A DNA stretch of 17,089 nucleotides from an uncultured Bacteroidota bacterium (GCA_903835145.1 CAILMA010000035.1:1-17089), one strand, 5' to 3'; positions 6,857 through 14,999 are shown, numbered from the stretch's first letter. Numbers and translations are program-made. The notes: generated by a model from the sequence alone, not told the origin.

Positions 6857-7552
6857 TTATTCAGGTAAGCCAGCCGGTTTTTTGTTGTCGGCATTGCTGA
6901 ATACATACTGCACCAGATTGGCGCCCATTTGCAGGGCAGCTATGTGTTTTTCGGGCGGGTCACGATGCACATCAAAATCTTCCCAGCCATCGCCAAGGTC
7001 GGTTTCGTAGCTGTAAAAGCACACCAGGCGCCCTTTATAAATGAGGCCATAGCCCTTGGGTGGCTTGCCATCATGTTCGTGTATCTTCGGTAATCCGTTC
7101 GGGAAATTAAATTTCTGATGGTAAATAGGGTAGTCGAACGGCAACTCTACCAGTTCAAGATCAGGAAATACTTTTTTAAGCGCCGGGCGCACATAGGGGT
7201 CGAGCCCGTAGTTGTCATCTATATGCAGGAAACCGCCACCTTCAAGGTATTTGCGCAGGTTAGTGGCTTCTGCGTCGCTCAGGGCCCAGCGGCCATGGCC
7301 TGTCATGTGCACAAAAGGGTAGTTAAACAGGTCGTTGCTGCCTACTTCCACCCGCGCCTCTATAGGGCTGAAAGAAGTATGCAATTGTTCATTGCAGTAA
7401 AGAGCAAGGTTTTTAAGTGAGGTAGGATTGGCATACCAGTCGCCGCCGCCATTATAGACAAGCAGAGCCAGCTTCATGCTCTGGGCTGAAGCTCCCATGC
7501 TCAGCATCAGGGAAACAACGATCAATACTATGTACCTACACTTTGCCATCAT
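6857..7552 (-). CDS. Exported DUF4159-family protein
   Basis: The 231-residue protein has a clear signal peptide (about 1-23, ending MGASAQ). The mature part carries DUF4159 features: YNGGGDWYANPTSLKNL (33-49), PFVHMTGHGRWALSDAEATNLRKYLEGGGFLHIDDNYG (about 77-115) and a region with WEDFDVHRDPPEKH near the C-terminus. The family is thought to have a glutamine-amidotransferase-like fold without a known catalytic role. In Bacteroidota it is often found in this stand-alone exported form of about 220-230 residues. Its start overlaps the 3' end of rsmE by 17 bp, which means the two are co-transcribed and probably translationally coupled. Two adjacent ATG codons (7552 and 7549) are possible starts. 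Confidence 0.85.
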   Translation of the reverse strand: MMAKCRYIVLIVVSLMLSMGASAQSMKLALLVYNGGGDWYANPTSLKNLALYCNEQLHTSFSPIEARVEVGSNDLFNYPFVHMTGHGRWALSDAEATNLRKYLEGGGFLHIDDNYGLDPYVRPALKKVFPDLELVELPFDYPIYHQKFNFPNGLPKIHEHDGKPPKGYGLIYKGRLVCFYSYETDLGDGWEDFDVHRDPPEKHIAALQMGANLVQYVFSNADNKKPAGLPE

Positions 7553-8264
7553 TTATCATATTGTAGTACGCGCAGGCTGCTATTGCAGCAGTTTCAGTGC
7601 GCAGGCGTTGATTGCCCAGCGAAACAGATTTGTAGCCATAAGAAACACACAGGCTCACCTCATCGGCTCTGAAGTCGCCTTCCGGGCCTATTAATATCAC
7701 AGTTTCTGTACTCGGAGTCAGTAGTTCCGCCAATGGCTTCTTTTCTTTACCTTCCACACAATGGGCCACAAAGCGGCTATTGATGGTACAGTATTTTTTT
7801 AGCACGTCTGCCAGAGGCATTATATCGGTGAGCTCAGGCATATAGTACTGCTGGCTTTGCAGCAGTGCCGATGTCAGTAGCTTCTCCCAACGGTCATGTC
7901 TGAAGTGTACTTTCTCCGACCGGGCGGCCATAATTGGTGTGATAGAAGATACCCCAAGCTCAGTAGCTTTTTCCAGCAGCCACTCGTTACGGCTGTTGTT
8001 CTTCGTAAATGCTACACACAAGTGCAACAGATGCTCTTTTTTCGGTGCAAACTCAGGCTGGGTAAGCAAAACATCACATTTGTAACGCTCCGCTGTGGTT
8101 ATTATTCCAACAGCGGTATTGCCTTTGCCGTCAGTAACTCTTATCTTATCATCAGGCTGCATGCGCAGCACCTGCCATATATGCTTGGCCGAACCTTCAT
8201 CAAGGGTGACCGTAGTGTTTTCTTCTAACGTTCCGTTATAGTAGAAACGATGTAATTCGGGCAT
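7536..8264 (-). CDS. rsmE: 16S rRNA (uracil-1498-N3)-methyltransferase RsmE
   Basis: The 242-residue product starts MPELHRFYYNG, typical of RsmE, with a PUA-like N-terminal domain (about 1-70, including EGSAKHIWQVLRM). A SPOUT (trefoil-knot) methyltransferase domain follows, with the family signatures ELGVSSITPIMAARSE, ILIGPEGDF and LGNQRLRTETAA near the C-terminus. It methylates N3 of U1498 in 16S rRNA using S-adenosylmethionine. A longer frame starting with GTG at 8294 is less likely, because the ATG at 8264 gives the conserved N-terminus and a -7 promoter box lies between them. It is followed by and overlaps the DUF4159 gene. Confidence 0.95.
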   Translation of the reverse strand: MPELHRFYYNGTLEENTTVTLDEGSAKHIWQVLRMQPDDKIRVTDGKGNTAVGIITTAERYKCDVLLTQPEFAPKKEHLLHLCVAFTKNNSRNEWLLEKATELGVSSITPIMAARSEKVHFRHDRWEKLLTSALLQSQQYYMPELTDIMPLADVLKKYCTINSRFVAHCVEGKEKKPLAELLTPSTETVILIGPEGDFRADEVSLCVSYGYKSVSLGNQRLRTETAAIAACAYYNMINDGKV

Positions 8265-8268
8265 GTTG

Positions 8269-8276
8269 CAAAAATA
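8269..8276 (-). promoter_or_regulatory. -7 box immediately before rsmE (near-leaderless)
   Basis: On the minus strand TATTTTTG is followed by CAAC and the ATG of rsmE, so the ATG lies 4 nt after the box. The same arrangement, with CACT as the 4-nt gap, occurs before lysA at 15969. No good -33 TTG sits at 19-21 nt. If the box is real the mRNA would be leaderless or nearly so. Confidence 0.45.
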
Positions 8277-8357
8277 GTGGAAATTATGCAACACAGAGGG
8301 TAATGTTTAGTTATTTATAGGCCCCTGTGATAGTGTTTTCCGGGTTTTTAGGATTTA

Positions 8358-8936
8358 TTAACGTAATACCATGTGGTTATCGCTTATCATTTTTCTGAGG
8401 TTCAGCAATGCATATCGCATTCTGCCAAGAGCTGTATTTATACTCACTCCTGTAAGCTCTGAAATCTGTTTAAAACTTTGATCTGCATATATGCGCAGTA
8501 CTATTACTTCACGCTGCTCTTCCGGCAACCGCTCCACCAGTTTACGCACACTGTCGTGTACCTGGCGTTTTTCTATGCCGTCAGATGCCATATCACCTGC
8601 ACCAAACAGTACGGAGATATCCTGCCCGTCTGGCAGTGTCACAGGTATCTGCTGGCGCGACCTGCGGAAGTGGTCCATGCACAGGTTGTGAGCCACGCGT
8701 ATAGCCCATGGCAGGAACTTGCCCTGCTCGTCATAGCGGCCGCTCTTTATCGTTTTGATAATCTTCAGAAACGTATCCTGAAAAATATCTTCAGCAAGGT
8801 ATTTGTCCTTAACCAGCATATACACCGATGTGTATATTTTGTCCTTGTGGCGATTAATAAGTACCTCAAGGGCTCTCTCCTGTCCAGCGGAAAAAGCTTG
8901 TGCCAGTTGGGCATCAGAAAATTGGGAAAGTTGCAT
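8358..8936 (-). CDS. ECF-family RNA polymerase sigma factor
   Basis: The 192-residue protein has sigma region 2 (about 20-95, with ALEVLINRHKDKIYTSVYMLVKDKYLAEDIFQDTFLKI and FLPWAIRVAHNLCMDHFRR). A short linker leads to region 4 (about 125-185), with LPEEQREVIVLRI and the helix-turn-helix FKQISELTGVSINTALGRMRYAL. It should direct core RNA polymerase to a dedicated promoter set. No FecR-type anti-sigma factor or TonB-linked receptor lies next to it, unlike many Bacteroidota ECF factors, so control must come from elsewhere. It resembles the widely conserved single-gene ECF factors of the phylum. The next gene downstream is rsmE, 93 bp away, with its own candidate promoter. Confidence 0.94.
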   Translation of the reverse strand: MQLSQFSDAQLAQAFSAGQERALEVLINRHKDKIYTSVYMLVKDKYLAEDIFQDTFLKIIKTIKSGRYDEQGKFLPWAIRVAHNLCMDHFRRSRQQIPVTLPDGQDISVLFGAGDMASDGIEKRQVHDSVRKLVERLPEEQREVIVLRIYADQSFKQISELTGVSINTALGRMRYALLNLRKMISDNHMVLR

Positions 8937-9248
8937 AAATCTACCTGTTTAAACGTAACGTAAAGTATCACGCCATTCGTTCGAGGGAATTGGTTAATGT
9001 AGAAGTATGTCCGCTATAGAGAAAGATTTATGTTAGAAATAGGATGCAAAAAAGCAAATAAATCTGATACTACCAAAATTATTTTAACAATGTGATAATG
9101 CCATTTTTAACGCTTCCAATACAATAGACGTATCAAATACGCAAAACGTTAGGGAAATCAGGAAGTTTTTTTGTTGACCTTGGTATTTCTGACCCCAAAA
9201 GCCAAAGTAAGGCGGAATAGTAGGTCTTTATTCGCCCGGTAAATAGGC
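8937..9248. other. 311-bp AT-rich spacer with one candidate promoter and one palindrome
   Basis: This gap separates the ECF sigma gene start from the 3' end of the ATPase cassette. On the minus strand TAATTTTG (9081-9074) is an exact -7 match and could serve the sigma gene with a leader of about 130 nt, although no -33 element was found. CGTAT-CAA-ATACG (9129-9141) is a perfect 5-bp inverted repeat. I see no gene, tRNA or clear terminator here. Confidence 0.4.
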
Positions 9249-9902
9249 CTAAGCTATCTTTGCCGCCTTGCCTCCGCTGTACTCAAATAGTTTAAAGCCT
9301 AAACCTTCAATTGGTTGAAACCCCATTTCAAACCCTTCTTCCGATATAGTATTTACCCGTCCAAAACTGGACGGAGCCGTTATGACAACACCCCCTGCTA
9401 CAGCGGGAGCAACAGCTTGTTTATTAAAAAACAAACACCGCTTTGTAGCGAATGTTCCGATAAACGCGTTTATTGAAGGAACGGCACTAAGCAGATAAAG
9501 TACAGTATACAACTGCAAAATAGCCTTGTTCCTTTTGCCTTGGGCAGCAACCCCGTTTGCCCTGGTAAAATCAATAGTATACAGTGGATCCGTGTTTGTT
9601 AACTCATTCAGTGAAAAATACTTTTTTTCATTTTCAGTATATACAATTAAGTCGCAAATCTTTTTGCCGTTTTTAAACGTTGCTGGGAGTGAGTTGTGAA
9701 ACGTTTCATAGTTAACGACCCTTACGGATAACGCATCATCATTTTTGTAAGGAGCTACGCCGTCACCTATATTTGTGTAAACGAGCTGCAAGTCGTCATT
9801 AAGCTCAAAATATTTTTCAATTGTGTCTTTAAAAGCCACCGGCATGGGGGCTACCGGCAAACAATAATGAGTAATAAAGTCTGTAGCTAATAATTGATTC
9901 AC
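9249..9902 (-). CDS. Unrecognised 217-residue protein, second gene of the ATPase cassette
   Basis: I do not recognise this protein. It starts with GTG at 9902, which overlaps the TGA stop of the ATPase gene (GTGA, 4 bp), so its translation is almost certainly coupled. No signal peptide is evident; the hydrophobic runs at about 129-150 and 165-177 look like buried helix or strand rather than clear membrane segments. The central stretch KKICDLIVYTENEKKYFSLNEL (80-101), followed by a helix AILQLYTVLYLLSAV (127-141), has the strand-turn-strand-helix shape of a PD-(D/E)xK nuclease core with D84 and E100, but the expected lysine at 102 is Thr. Any nuclease call is therefore tentative. The genetic context suggests it is the effector or partner of the ATPase. 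Confidence 0.75.
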   Translation of the reverse strand: MNQLLATDFITHYCLPVAPMPVAFKDTIEKYFELNDDLQLVYTNIGDGVAPYKNDDALSVRVVNYETFHNSLPATFKNGKKICDLIVYTENEKKYFSLNELTNTDPLYTIDFTRANGVAAQGKRNKAILQLYTVLYLLSAVPSINAFIGTFATKRCLFFNKQAVAPAVAGGVVITAPSSFGRVNTISEEGFEMGFQPIEGLGFKLFEYSGGKAAKIA

Positions 9903-11062
9903 TTGGTTTTGCTTAGCTGGTTATATTCATTATAAATGCTGTCAATAGTCTCTGATAATGGGTTAGTATTTATCAGCCGCTGGTTTCTTATTTTTAAATC
10001 AAAGACTTCACCTTCAGCGACCTGATACACATTCATCTTATCATAGCTTAGTTTAGCTCCGTTTGTTTTGTTCGTGTCAGCCGCCTTTATCAGTAAGTTT
10101 AAATGATTGATTATGTATGGACTGTGTGTTGAAAGTACAATACTCGTCGCATGTTTATTCTTTTGAAAACATTTTTCCACTAAATCATTTATCAAAAGGC
10201 ACTGAGCGTCCGGATAGAGACTTAGTTCAGGCTCTTCGATATGTACGTAAACTTTCTGTGATATTTCACTCAGATTTTTTACTGGCTTAAAATCAGTGAG
10301 CTGGTCTGAATTTGACAAATAATTGAGTACCGACCGGTTAAAGGCCTCCTCGAAACTGAAATTTGAAGAAAAGTATTCTGCTAAAATGGAAATTGGAACC
10401 GATGTTTGAGTACCCGAAGAGCTGTTTTTAAATTCAATTTCGAATTGATCACTTCCCGTAGAGTTTATAGAAAATTTCTTCCCTAAACTGGTTTTTTTCA
10501 CGGCGAAGTTAATGTCCAGATAGGGGATAGATAATTCCTTTAGCGCATTAGTTGCTAAATCAAAATCATTGTAAACTTCATGAAAATAGAATCCGAGATA
10601 TCCACCCGCAAGCCGAGCCCCTTTGTCGGCCCATAGGGGTATAATGTTTCTTGCCTCGCTTATAAAACTTATTTTGTTAAAGGAGATTTCGTCAGCTGCC
10701 ATCAACTCGTTATTTGACGTGCCCGAAAGGCGACCGTTTTCAAATTTAATTTCGTAGATCTTTCCGGAAGCCATTTCAATGCCATAGCTGATAGTTGTTG
10801 TGGGCTTTAGGTATTGCTCCAACCCACAATTACTTAAATAGGTATCCATTCTGAATTTGAACGGCGATTTTGAAATTTTACTGTGTTTCAGATATGACCT
10901 GATATTTTGCATTTTGTAAAGCCACCGGAAAAGTGCAAGCACTTTCATAATAGTACTTTTACCACTGCCTGATTCGCCAATAAATACCGTAAAGTCGTTT
11001 ATCTCGCTAAGGATAACGTTTTTAATTGGGCCTAAATTTTTAATAGATAGTGATTCTTTCAT
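9899..11062 (-). CDS. ABC/SMC-like AAA ATPase (AAA_15/AAA_21 type)
   Basis: The 387-residue protein has a Walker A at 29-36 (GESGSGKS), an ABC-signature-like NSSSGTQT (213-220), a Walker B with the family EEPELSLYP form (VYVHIEEPELSLYP, 271-284) and an H-loop region LSTHSPYII (310-318). This is the OLD/RecF-like ATPase class that drives many two-gene defence modules. The C-terminal 70 residues after the H-loop are too short for a Toprim nuclease, so this is not a full OLD protein. A second gene overlaps its stop. Sampled 60-base stretches in the cassette contain about 35-42% G+C, against above 50% in the flanking housekeeping genes, which suggests acquisition by transfer. Start: ATG 11062, with an exact -7 box 14 nt upstream. 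Confidence 0.9.
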   Translation of the reverse strand: MKESLSIKNLGPIKNVILSEINDFTVFIGESGSGKSTIMKVLALFRWLYKMQNIRSYLKHSKISKSPFKFRMDTYLSNCGLEQYLKPTTTISYGIEMASGKIYEIKFENGRLSGTSNNELMAADEISFNKISFISEARNIIPLWADKGARLAGGYLGFYFHEVYNDFDLATNALKELSIPYLDINFAVKKTSLGKKFSINSTGSDQFEIEFKNSSSGTQTSVPISILAEYFSSNFSFEEAFNRSVLNYLSNSDQLTDFKPVKNLSEISQKVYVHIEEPELSLYPDAQCLLINDLVEKCFQKNKHATSIVLSTHSPYIINHLNLLIKAADTNKTNGAKLSYDKMNVYQVAEGEVFDLKIRNQRLINTNPLSETIDSIYNEYNQLSKTK

Positions 11063-11076
11063 GTTTTCGCTATGTT

Positions 11077-11084
11077 CAAAGTTA
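11077..11084 (-). promoter_or_regulatory. -7 box of the ATPase cassette
   Basis: On the minus strand TAACTTTG matches TAnnTTTG exactly and ends 14 nt before the ATG at 11062, giving a very short leader. No TTG was found at the usual -33 distance. The 160-bp gap to mgtE shows no other obvious signal. Confidence 0.5.
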
Positions 11085-11222
11085 GTGAAGAAAGGGGAAT
11101 ATACCTATGTGTTTTAGGCTGCCGTTTCGTATCGTCACTTGGGAAATCGTCATTTTTAATTGCGCAAACATTTCAATCCTAATATTTCTATTATTTAACA
11201 AACTATTCCGTTCTGCCCACCA

Positions 11223-12935
11223 CTACTTTTTCGCCGCAGCTTTCGGTGTAAGGTCCACTGTTTTCCATACATTTTCAGCTCCCGGATAAATCACCATGGT
11301 GTGCTCCCGGGGCTTCGGTATAATCACATCATAATAGTTCCAGCCCGCTGGCAGCCGCAACGTATAGTCCTTATCCTGATAAAAGCCGACGCCCTTACTT
11401 GGGATGCCGCCATTCCAGAGTTTCGATGAAAGTGGTACCCTTACTGTACTGTCATTCACTAAGTATGGGGTATCAATTGCACTTTTTGCAGGGTACATCG
11501 CAAGTGAAATTACATTCATGTCGCCCATCTGAGACACGAAAAGAGGCGACTTGTGGTTTTTGTGGAGGATTGTACCGTTGAGTATAATGGCTGCAAAAGA
11601 AAAATAGATTACAAGGCCGGTCACGTCCACCAGCGTTGCCACAAATGGTGCCGATGAGGTCGCAGGATCAAGTTTTAGCCGCTTTAGCACTATCGGAATC
11701 ATGGAGCCGCTGATCGTTCCCCACATAACAACACCTACCAGCGATAAGGCAACCGTGAGGGCAATAAGGTACCAGTATGGCCCGTAGTCGCCCAAATGCA
11801 GTTTCTGCCATATCGCAATTCTTATAAATCCTATTACGCCAAGTATTGACCCCAGGCTAAGTCCTGAGAAAATCTCCCGCCGCATTACATACCACCATTT
11901 CTTTGGGGTAAACTCGTTAAGCGCCATTGCCCTGATAATAAGGGTTGCCGCCTGCGAGCCACTGTTACCTCCGCTGGATATAATTAGCGGGATAAAGATG
12001 GATAATACTATGGCAGCATCAAGCTCTTCCTGAAAATTGGCCATGGCGGTTGCCGTAAGCATTTCACTCAGGAAAAGGATAATGAGCCATACCGCACGCT
12101 TGCGGATGAGCGTAAAAAATGGTGTTTTTATATACGGCAGATCCAGAGATTCCAACCCCCCGAATTGCTGCATGTCTTTGGTATCTTTCTCTTCAGCCTC
12201 GTCTATTACATCATCTATCGTCACAACCCCCATTACCACATTATTACTATTGGTAACCGGCAGCGCCACGCGGTCGTATTCTTTAAATTTCTGAATGGCA
12301 TTATCTATGCTGTCCTGTATGTCCAGTTTCACATAGAAGCCATCCATTATATCGGTAATTGTTTTGCTGTGTTCATTAAGTACGAGCCTGCGGATGGGAA
12401 TGTCATCTACAAGTTTACCGTTATTGTCAACTACAAATATCACATTGGCAGCCGGGGTATCGGTGTAAAAACGACGCAAGTGCTCCACAGCCTGCCCTAT
12501 AGTCCATTCTTTTCTTACAGTAGTAAAATTGGTATTTATAAGGCGTGCAACACTTTTTTCCGGGTACCCGAGCAAGTCGTAGGTCGCAAGCCGGTTCTTG
12601 TCGCTAAGCAGGTTCAGGTATTCAGTTACTTCTACACCATCCAGTGTATCAAAAAAAGCAATCCTGTCATTTGATTCCAGGCTATTGAGTATATTCGATA
12701 CCTGCTGCTTGGGCATGTCTTCCGTAATACTGCGTTGCAATACATGGTCTACATGCGGGAAAATTTTTATTTGAACTGGCTCAGGAAGCGCCAGATAGGT
12801 GTGTATGGCATAATCATGCGGTAAAGACTCCAGAAGTTTGGCAACTTCCGTCGCATAGTCTTCATCCTTGCTGTGGTGCAGCAGGTCGCTGAGGTCGCCC
12901 TCCAGAATTTTTTCTCTCAGGTCCTGAACCAGCAT
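11223..12935 (-). CDS. mgtE: Magnesium transporter MgtE with C-terminal extension
   Basis: The 570-residue protein follows the MgtE plan. An N-terminal helical superhelix domain (about 1-130) is followed by two CBS domains (about 135-255, with VALPVTNSNNVVMGVVTIDDVID at the second). Five membrane helices (about 280-455) carry PLIISSGGNSGSQAATLIIRA (316-336) and DPATSSAPFVATLVDVTGLVIYF (423-445). The second motif holds the conserved Asp of the Mg2+ pore at 437. It should be a homodimeric, Mg2+-gated channel in the inner membrane. Typical MgtE ends about here, near 450 residues. This one continues for about 115 residues (457-570), probably in the periplasm given five membrane helices and a cytoplasmic N-terminus. 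ATG 12935 is the natural start. Confidence 0.95.
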   Translation of the reverse strand: MLVQDLREKILEGDLSDLLHHSKDEDYATEVAKLLESLPHDYAIHTYLALPEPVQIKIFPHVDHVLQRSITEDMPKQQVSNILNSLESNDRIAFFDTLDGVEVTEYLNLLSDKNRLATYDLLGYPEKSVARLINTNFTTVRKEWTIGQAVEHLRRFYTDTPAANVIFVVDNNGKLVDDIPIRRLVLNEHSKTITDIMDGFYVKLDIQDSIDNAIQKFKEYDRVALPVTNSNNVVMGVVTIDDVIDEAEEKDTKDMQQFGGLESLDLPYIKTPFFTLIRKRAVWLIILFLSEMLTATAMANFQEELDAAIVLSIFIPLIISSGGNSGSQAATLIIRAMALNEFTPKKWWYVMRREIFSGLSLGSILGVIGFIRIAIWQKLHLGDYGPYWYLIALTVALSLVGVVMWGTISGSMIPIVLKRLKLDPATSSAPFVATLVDVTGLVIYFSFAAIILNGTILHKNHKSPLFVSQMGDMNVISLAMYPAKSAIDTPYLVNDSTVRVPLSSKLWNGGIPSKGVGFYQDKDYTLRLPAGWNYYDVIIPKPREHTMVIYPGAENVWKTVDLTPKAAAKK

Positions 12936-13011
12936 TATCAGCTATCATTTTAACGATTTGTAATGAATAATTTCTGAGCAGGCACACCCTAAATAAATAG
13001 TTAATGCGCGG

Positions 13012-13019
13012 CAAAATTA
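13012..13019 (-). promoter_or_regulatory. Candidate -7 box of mgtE
   Basis: On the minus strand TAATTTTG is an exact TAnnTTTG match 76 nt before the mgtE ATG. The leader would be about 70 nt. I see no M-box-like Mg2+ riboswitch structure in it; it is too short and AT-rich for that. Confidence 0.45.
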
Positions 13020-13152
13020 GGGTTATTTATTTAGCGGTAAAATTTTATTTGAACGTCCTTATAATTTTCTTTTCCTTCTGTGAAATCGAAATTTTCTGGC
13101 AAGTAAACAAGCGGGATATTTCACTTAAAAGCTGCCAAAATACTGGAAACAA

Positions 13153-13178
13153 AAACGCCCGGCAGTTGCCGGGCGTTT
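13153..13178 (-). terminator. Rho-independent-type terminator of the 13204-13650 gene
   Basis: AAACGCCCGGCA-GT-TGCCGGGCGTTT is a perfect 12-bp inverted repeat 25 nt beyond the stop codon of the minus-strand gene. On that strand it is followed by TTTTGTTTCC. It is the clearest terminator in the window. On the plus strand the 3' flank is TAAATATATTTG, so reverse activity would be weaker. Confidence 0.85.
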
Positions 13179-13203
13179 AAATATATTTGTTTTATCACTC
13201 GTA

Positions 13204-13650
13204 TTAAGGAGCAATTGCATAGCTGATGTTACATTTGTCGCCTTCATCTACCCTAATTAGGGTCAGGTGATTAGACTCTACCATTGGTACTGTATATTTT
13301 GCAGTAGCACCGGTTTTGGTTTTTTTCAGGGTCAGTACTACATTGCCTACTTCATCAGTAGTTATTGCATAAGTGCCCTTTTCATTCGGATTGTCGCGTA
13401 CGTCCATATAAGTTTTCTCATAGGTGCCGTAGTTGAGGTTATTAGGATTTGCAGCCATCATTTTCAATGTAGAAAAATAATGAATATAGTGGCCGTCATT
13501 GGTGTTGCTCACTTTGTCAGGGCATTTCATGCCTACGAAATACCAGGTCTTGTCTAATAAATCTGACCGGTTTATGGTTTGAGCGAATAGACCGGCAGGC
13601 AGTGCGAGCAGGCATACAAGAAGCATGTTTTTCAACATATTTTTCATCAT
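13204..13650 (-). CDS. Small exported lipocalin-like protein
   Basis: The 148-residue product has a signal peptide (about 1-24, LLVCLLALPAGLFAQ), so the mature protein is about 124 residues and exported. The rest alternates short strands: LLDKTWYFVGMKCP (31-44), YIHYFSTLKMM, YGTYEKTYMDV, KGTYAITTDEVGNVVLTLKK and HLTLIRVD. LLDKTWYFVG near the mature start and the xGTYxI..d..vvLTL pattern resemble the small lipocalin-like proteins common in Bacteroidota. No ligand can be assigned. Two cysteines (C43 and one near the C-terminus in GDKCNISY) could form a disulfide. Start may be either of two tandem ATG codons. A strong terminator follows. Confidence 0.8.
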   Translation of the reverse strand: MMKNMLKNMLLVCLLALPAGLFAQTINRSDLLDKTWYFVGMKCPDKVSNTNDGHYIHYFSTLKMMAANPNNLNYGTYEKTYMDVRDNPNEKGTYAITTDEVGNVVLTLKKTKTGATAKYTVPMVESNHLTLIRVDEGDKCNISYAIAP

Positions 13651-13784
13651 TAAAATGGTTTCTACGAGGTAAAAGTAATAAAACCTAACTATTTTTTACT
13701 GTTTAGTGCACAAGATACTCAAATATTATTTAACAAGCACAATACCGAGTATTTCTGACCGAATTATTTCCACCTTGTTGCTGA

Positions 13785-14975
13785 TTACGATAATTTCGCC
13801 AATGCCTCCCTTATCCGTTTCATAGCTTCCACAAGATTTTCCATCGAGGTCGCAAAAGAGATCCTTATACAATTGGAATTACCAAATGCGCTGCCGCATA
13901 CTGTGGATACATGACCGGTATGCAATAGGTACATAGCCATGTCCGAATCATTATTAATAGTATGCTCTCCATCTGATTTTCCAAAGAACGAACTGATGTC
14001 AGGAAACGCATAAAAAGCCCCGTGCGGGTGATTGGTGAGTACACCGGGGGTGTTTGTTAGTGCGTCTATTATAAAGTCGCATCGTTTGCGGTATTCTTCT
14101 GCCATCAATCGGGTAGGCGTTAGGTCGCTGAGCAAAGCCGTAATTGAGGCCCTTTGTGTAATTGTATTTGCGCCAGATGTTACCTGTCCCTGTAGTTTTT
14201 CGCAAGCCTGAGCTACTTCTCGTGGTGCAGCCATGTAGCCGAGTCTCCAGCCGGTCATCGCAAATCCTTTCGACATTCCATTTATTACAATGACTCTATC
14301 CTTGATCTCATCAAACTGAGCTATGCTTTCATGTCCGCCTACATAATTGATGTATTCGTAAATCTCGTCGCTTATTATATATATGTAGGGGTGCCGTTTG
14401 AACACTTCTACAAGTGCAGCCAGTTCGGCACGTGAGTACACGCTGCCGCTCGGGTTGCATGGCGACGAAAACATGAAAAGTTTTGTTTTCGAGGTAATGC
14501 CTTCTTCCAGCTGCTCGGGCGAAATCTTAAAGTCGGCTTCTACACCGCAGTGTATATATTTTACCACGCCTCCGGCCATTTCTGCCTGAGTAGCATAGGT
14601 AACCCAGAATGGAGTAGGGATAATAACTTCATCTCCGGGGTCCACAACACTCATCACCGCATTGTACAGCGATTGCTTAGCGCCAGTCGATACAATGATT
14701 TGGTTGGGTGGGTAGTTGAGGTTGTTGTCTCTTTTTAGTTTGGTACTTATAGCTTCAAGTAGTTCAGCATATCCTGCAACTGGCGGATACTTTGAATATC
14801 CTTCATTTATCGCCTTAATTGCAGCCTCATTTATATGATCAGGTACTCGGAAATCCGGCTCCCCCAAACTCAAATCTACAATACTTATCCCCTGCGCCTT
14901 TAATTCTCTACCAAGCTTGGCCATTTTAATGGTCTGCGGTTCGGAAATGGAATTTATTCGTTGTGCTAATTGCAT
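13785..14975 (-). CDS. Class I PLP aminotransferase (aspartate aminotransferase type)
   Basis: The 396-residue fold-type I enzyme matches the AspC/AspB-like aspartate aminotransferases of the I-beta group. Seen in order: LSLGEPDF (35-42), YPPVAGYAEL (63-72), STGAKQSLYNA (96-106), PTPFWVTYATQA (120-131), SSPCNPSGSVYSR (170-182, N174 binding the PLP ring region), SDEIYEYI (202-209, D203 and Y206), the PLP lysine K236 in NGMSKGFAMTGWRLGY, and CIRISFA near the end with the substrate-carboxylate Arg. It should interconvert aspartate/2-oxoglutarate and oxaloacetate/glutamate in the cytoplasm. The start is ATG 14975; an in-frame TTG at 15002 adds nine residues not typical of the family. Its own -7 box lies at 15000-15007. 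Confidence 0.93.
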   Translation of the reverse strand: MQLAQRINSISEPQTIKMAKLGRELKAQGISIVDLSLGEPDFRVPDHINEAAIKAINEGYSKYPPVAGYAELLEAISTKLKRDNNLNYPPNQIIVSTGAKQSLYNAVMSVVDPGDEVIIPTPFWVTYATQAEMAGGVVKYIHCGVEADFKISPEQLEEGITSKTKLFMFSSPCNPSGSVYSRAELAALVEVFKRHPYIYIISDEIYEYINYVGGHESIAQFDEIKDRVIVINGMSKGFAMTGWRLGYMAAPREVAQACEKLQGQVTSGANTITQRASITALLSDLTPTRLMAEEYRKRCDFIIDALTNTPGVLTNHPHGAFYAFPDISSFFGKSDGEHTINNDSDMAMYLLHTGHVSTVCGSAFGNSNCIRISFATSMENLVEAMKRIREALAKLS

Positions 14976-14999
14976 TATTTTAAATAAAATGAGAAGTAA

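Noticed and set aside
8265..8294. GTG start for rsmE
   Set aside because: The extra ten residues are atypical and the promoter box lies within them; ATG 8264 gives the conserved MPELHRFYY start.
8982..9000. GTTCGAGGG as a tRNA T-arm
   Set aside because: No matching acceptor stem, anticodon arm or CCA-type end is present around it.
9899..11062. Calling the ATPase cassette PARIS, AbiL or OLD
   Set aside because: The partner lacks the DUF4435 or RloB character expected for PARIS or AbiL, and the ATPase lacks a C-terminal Toprim domain, so no named system is supported.
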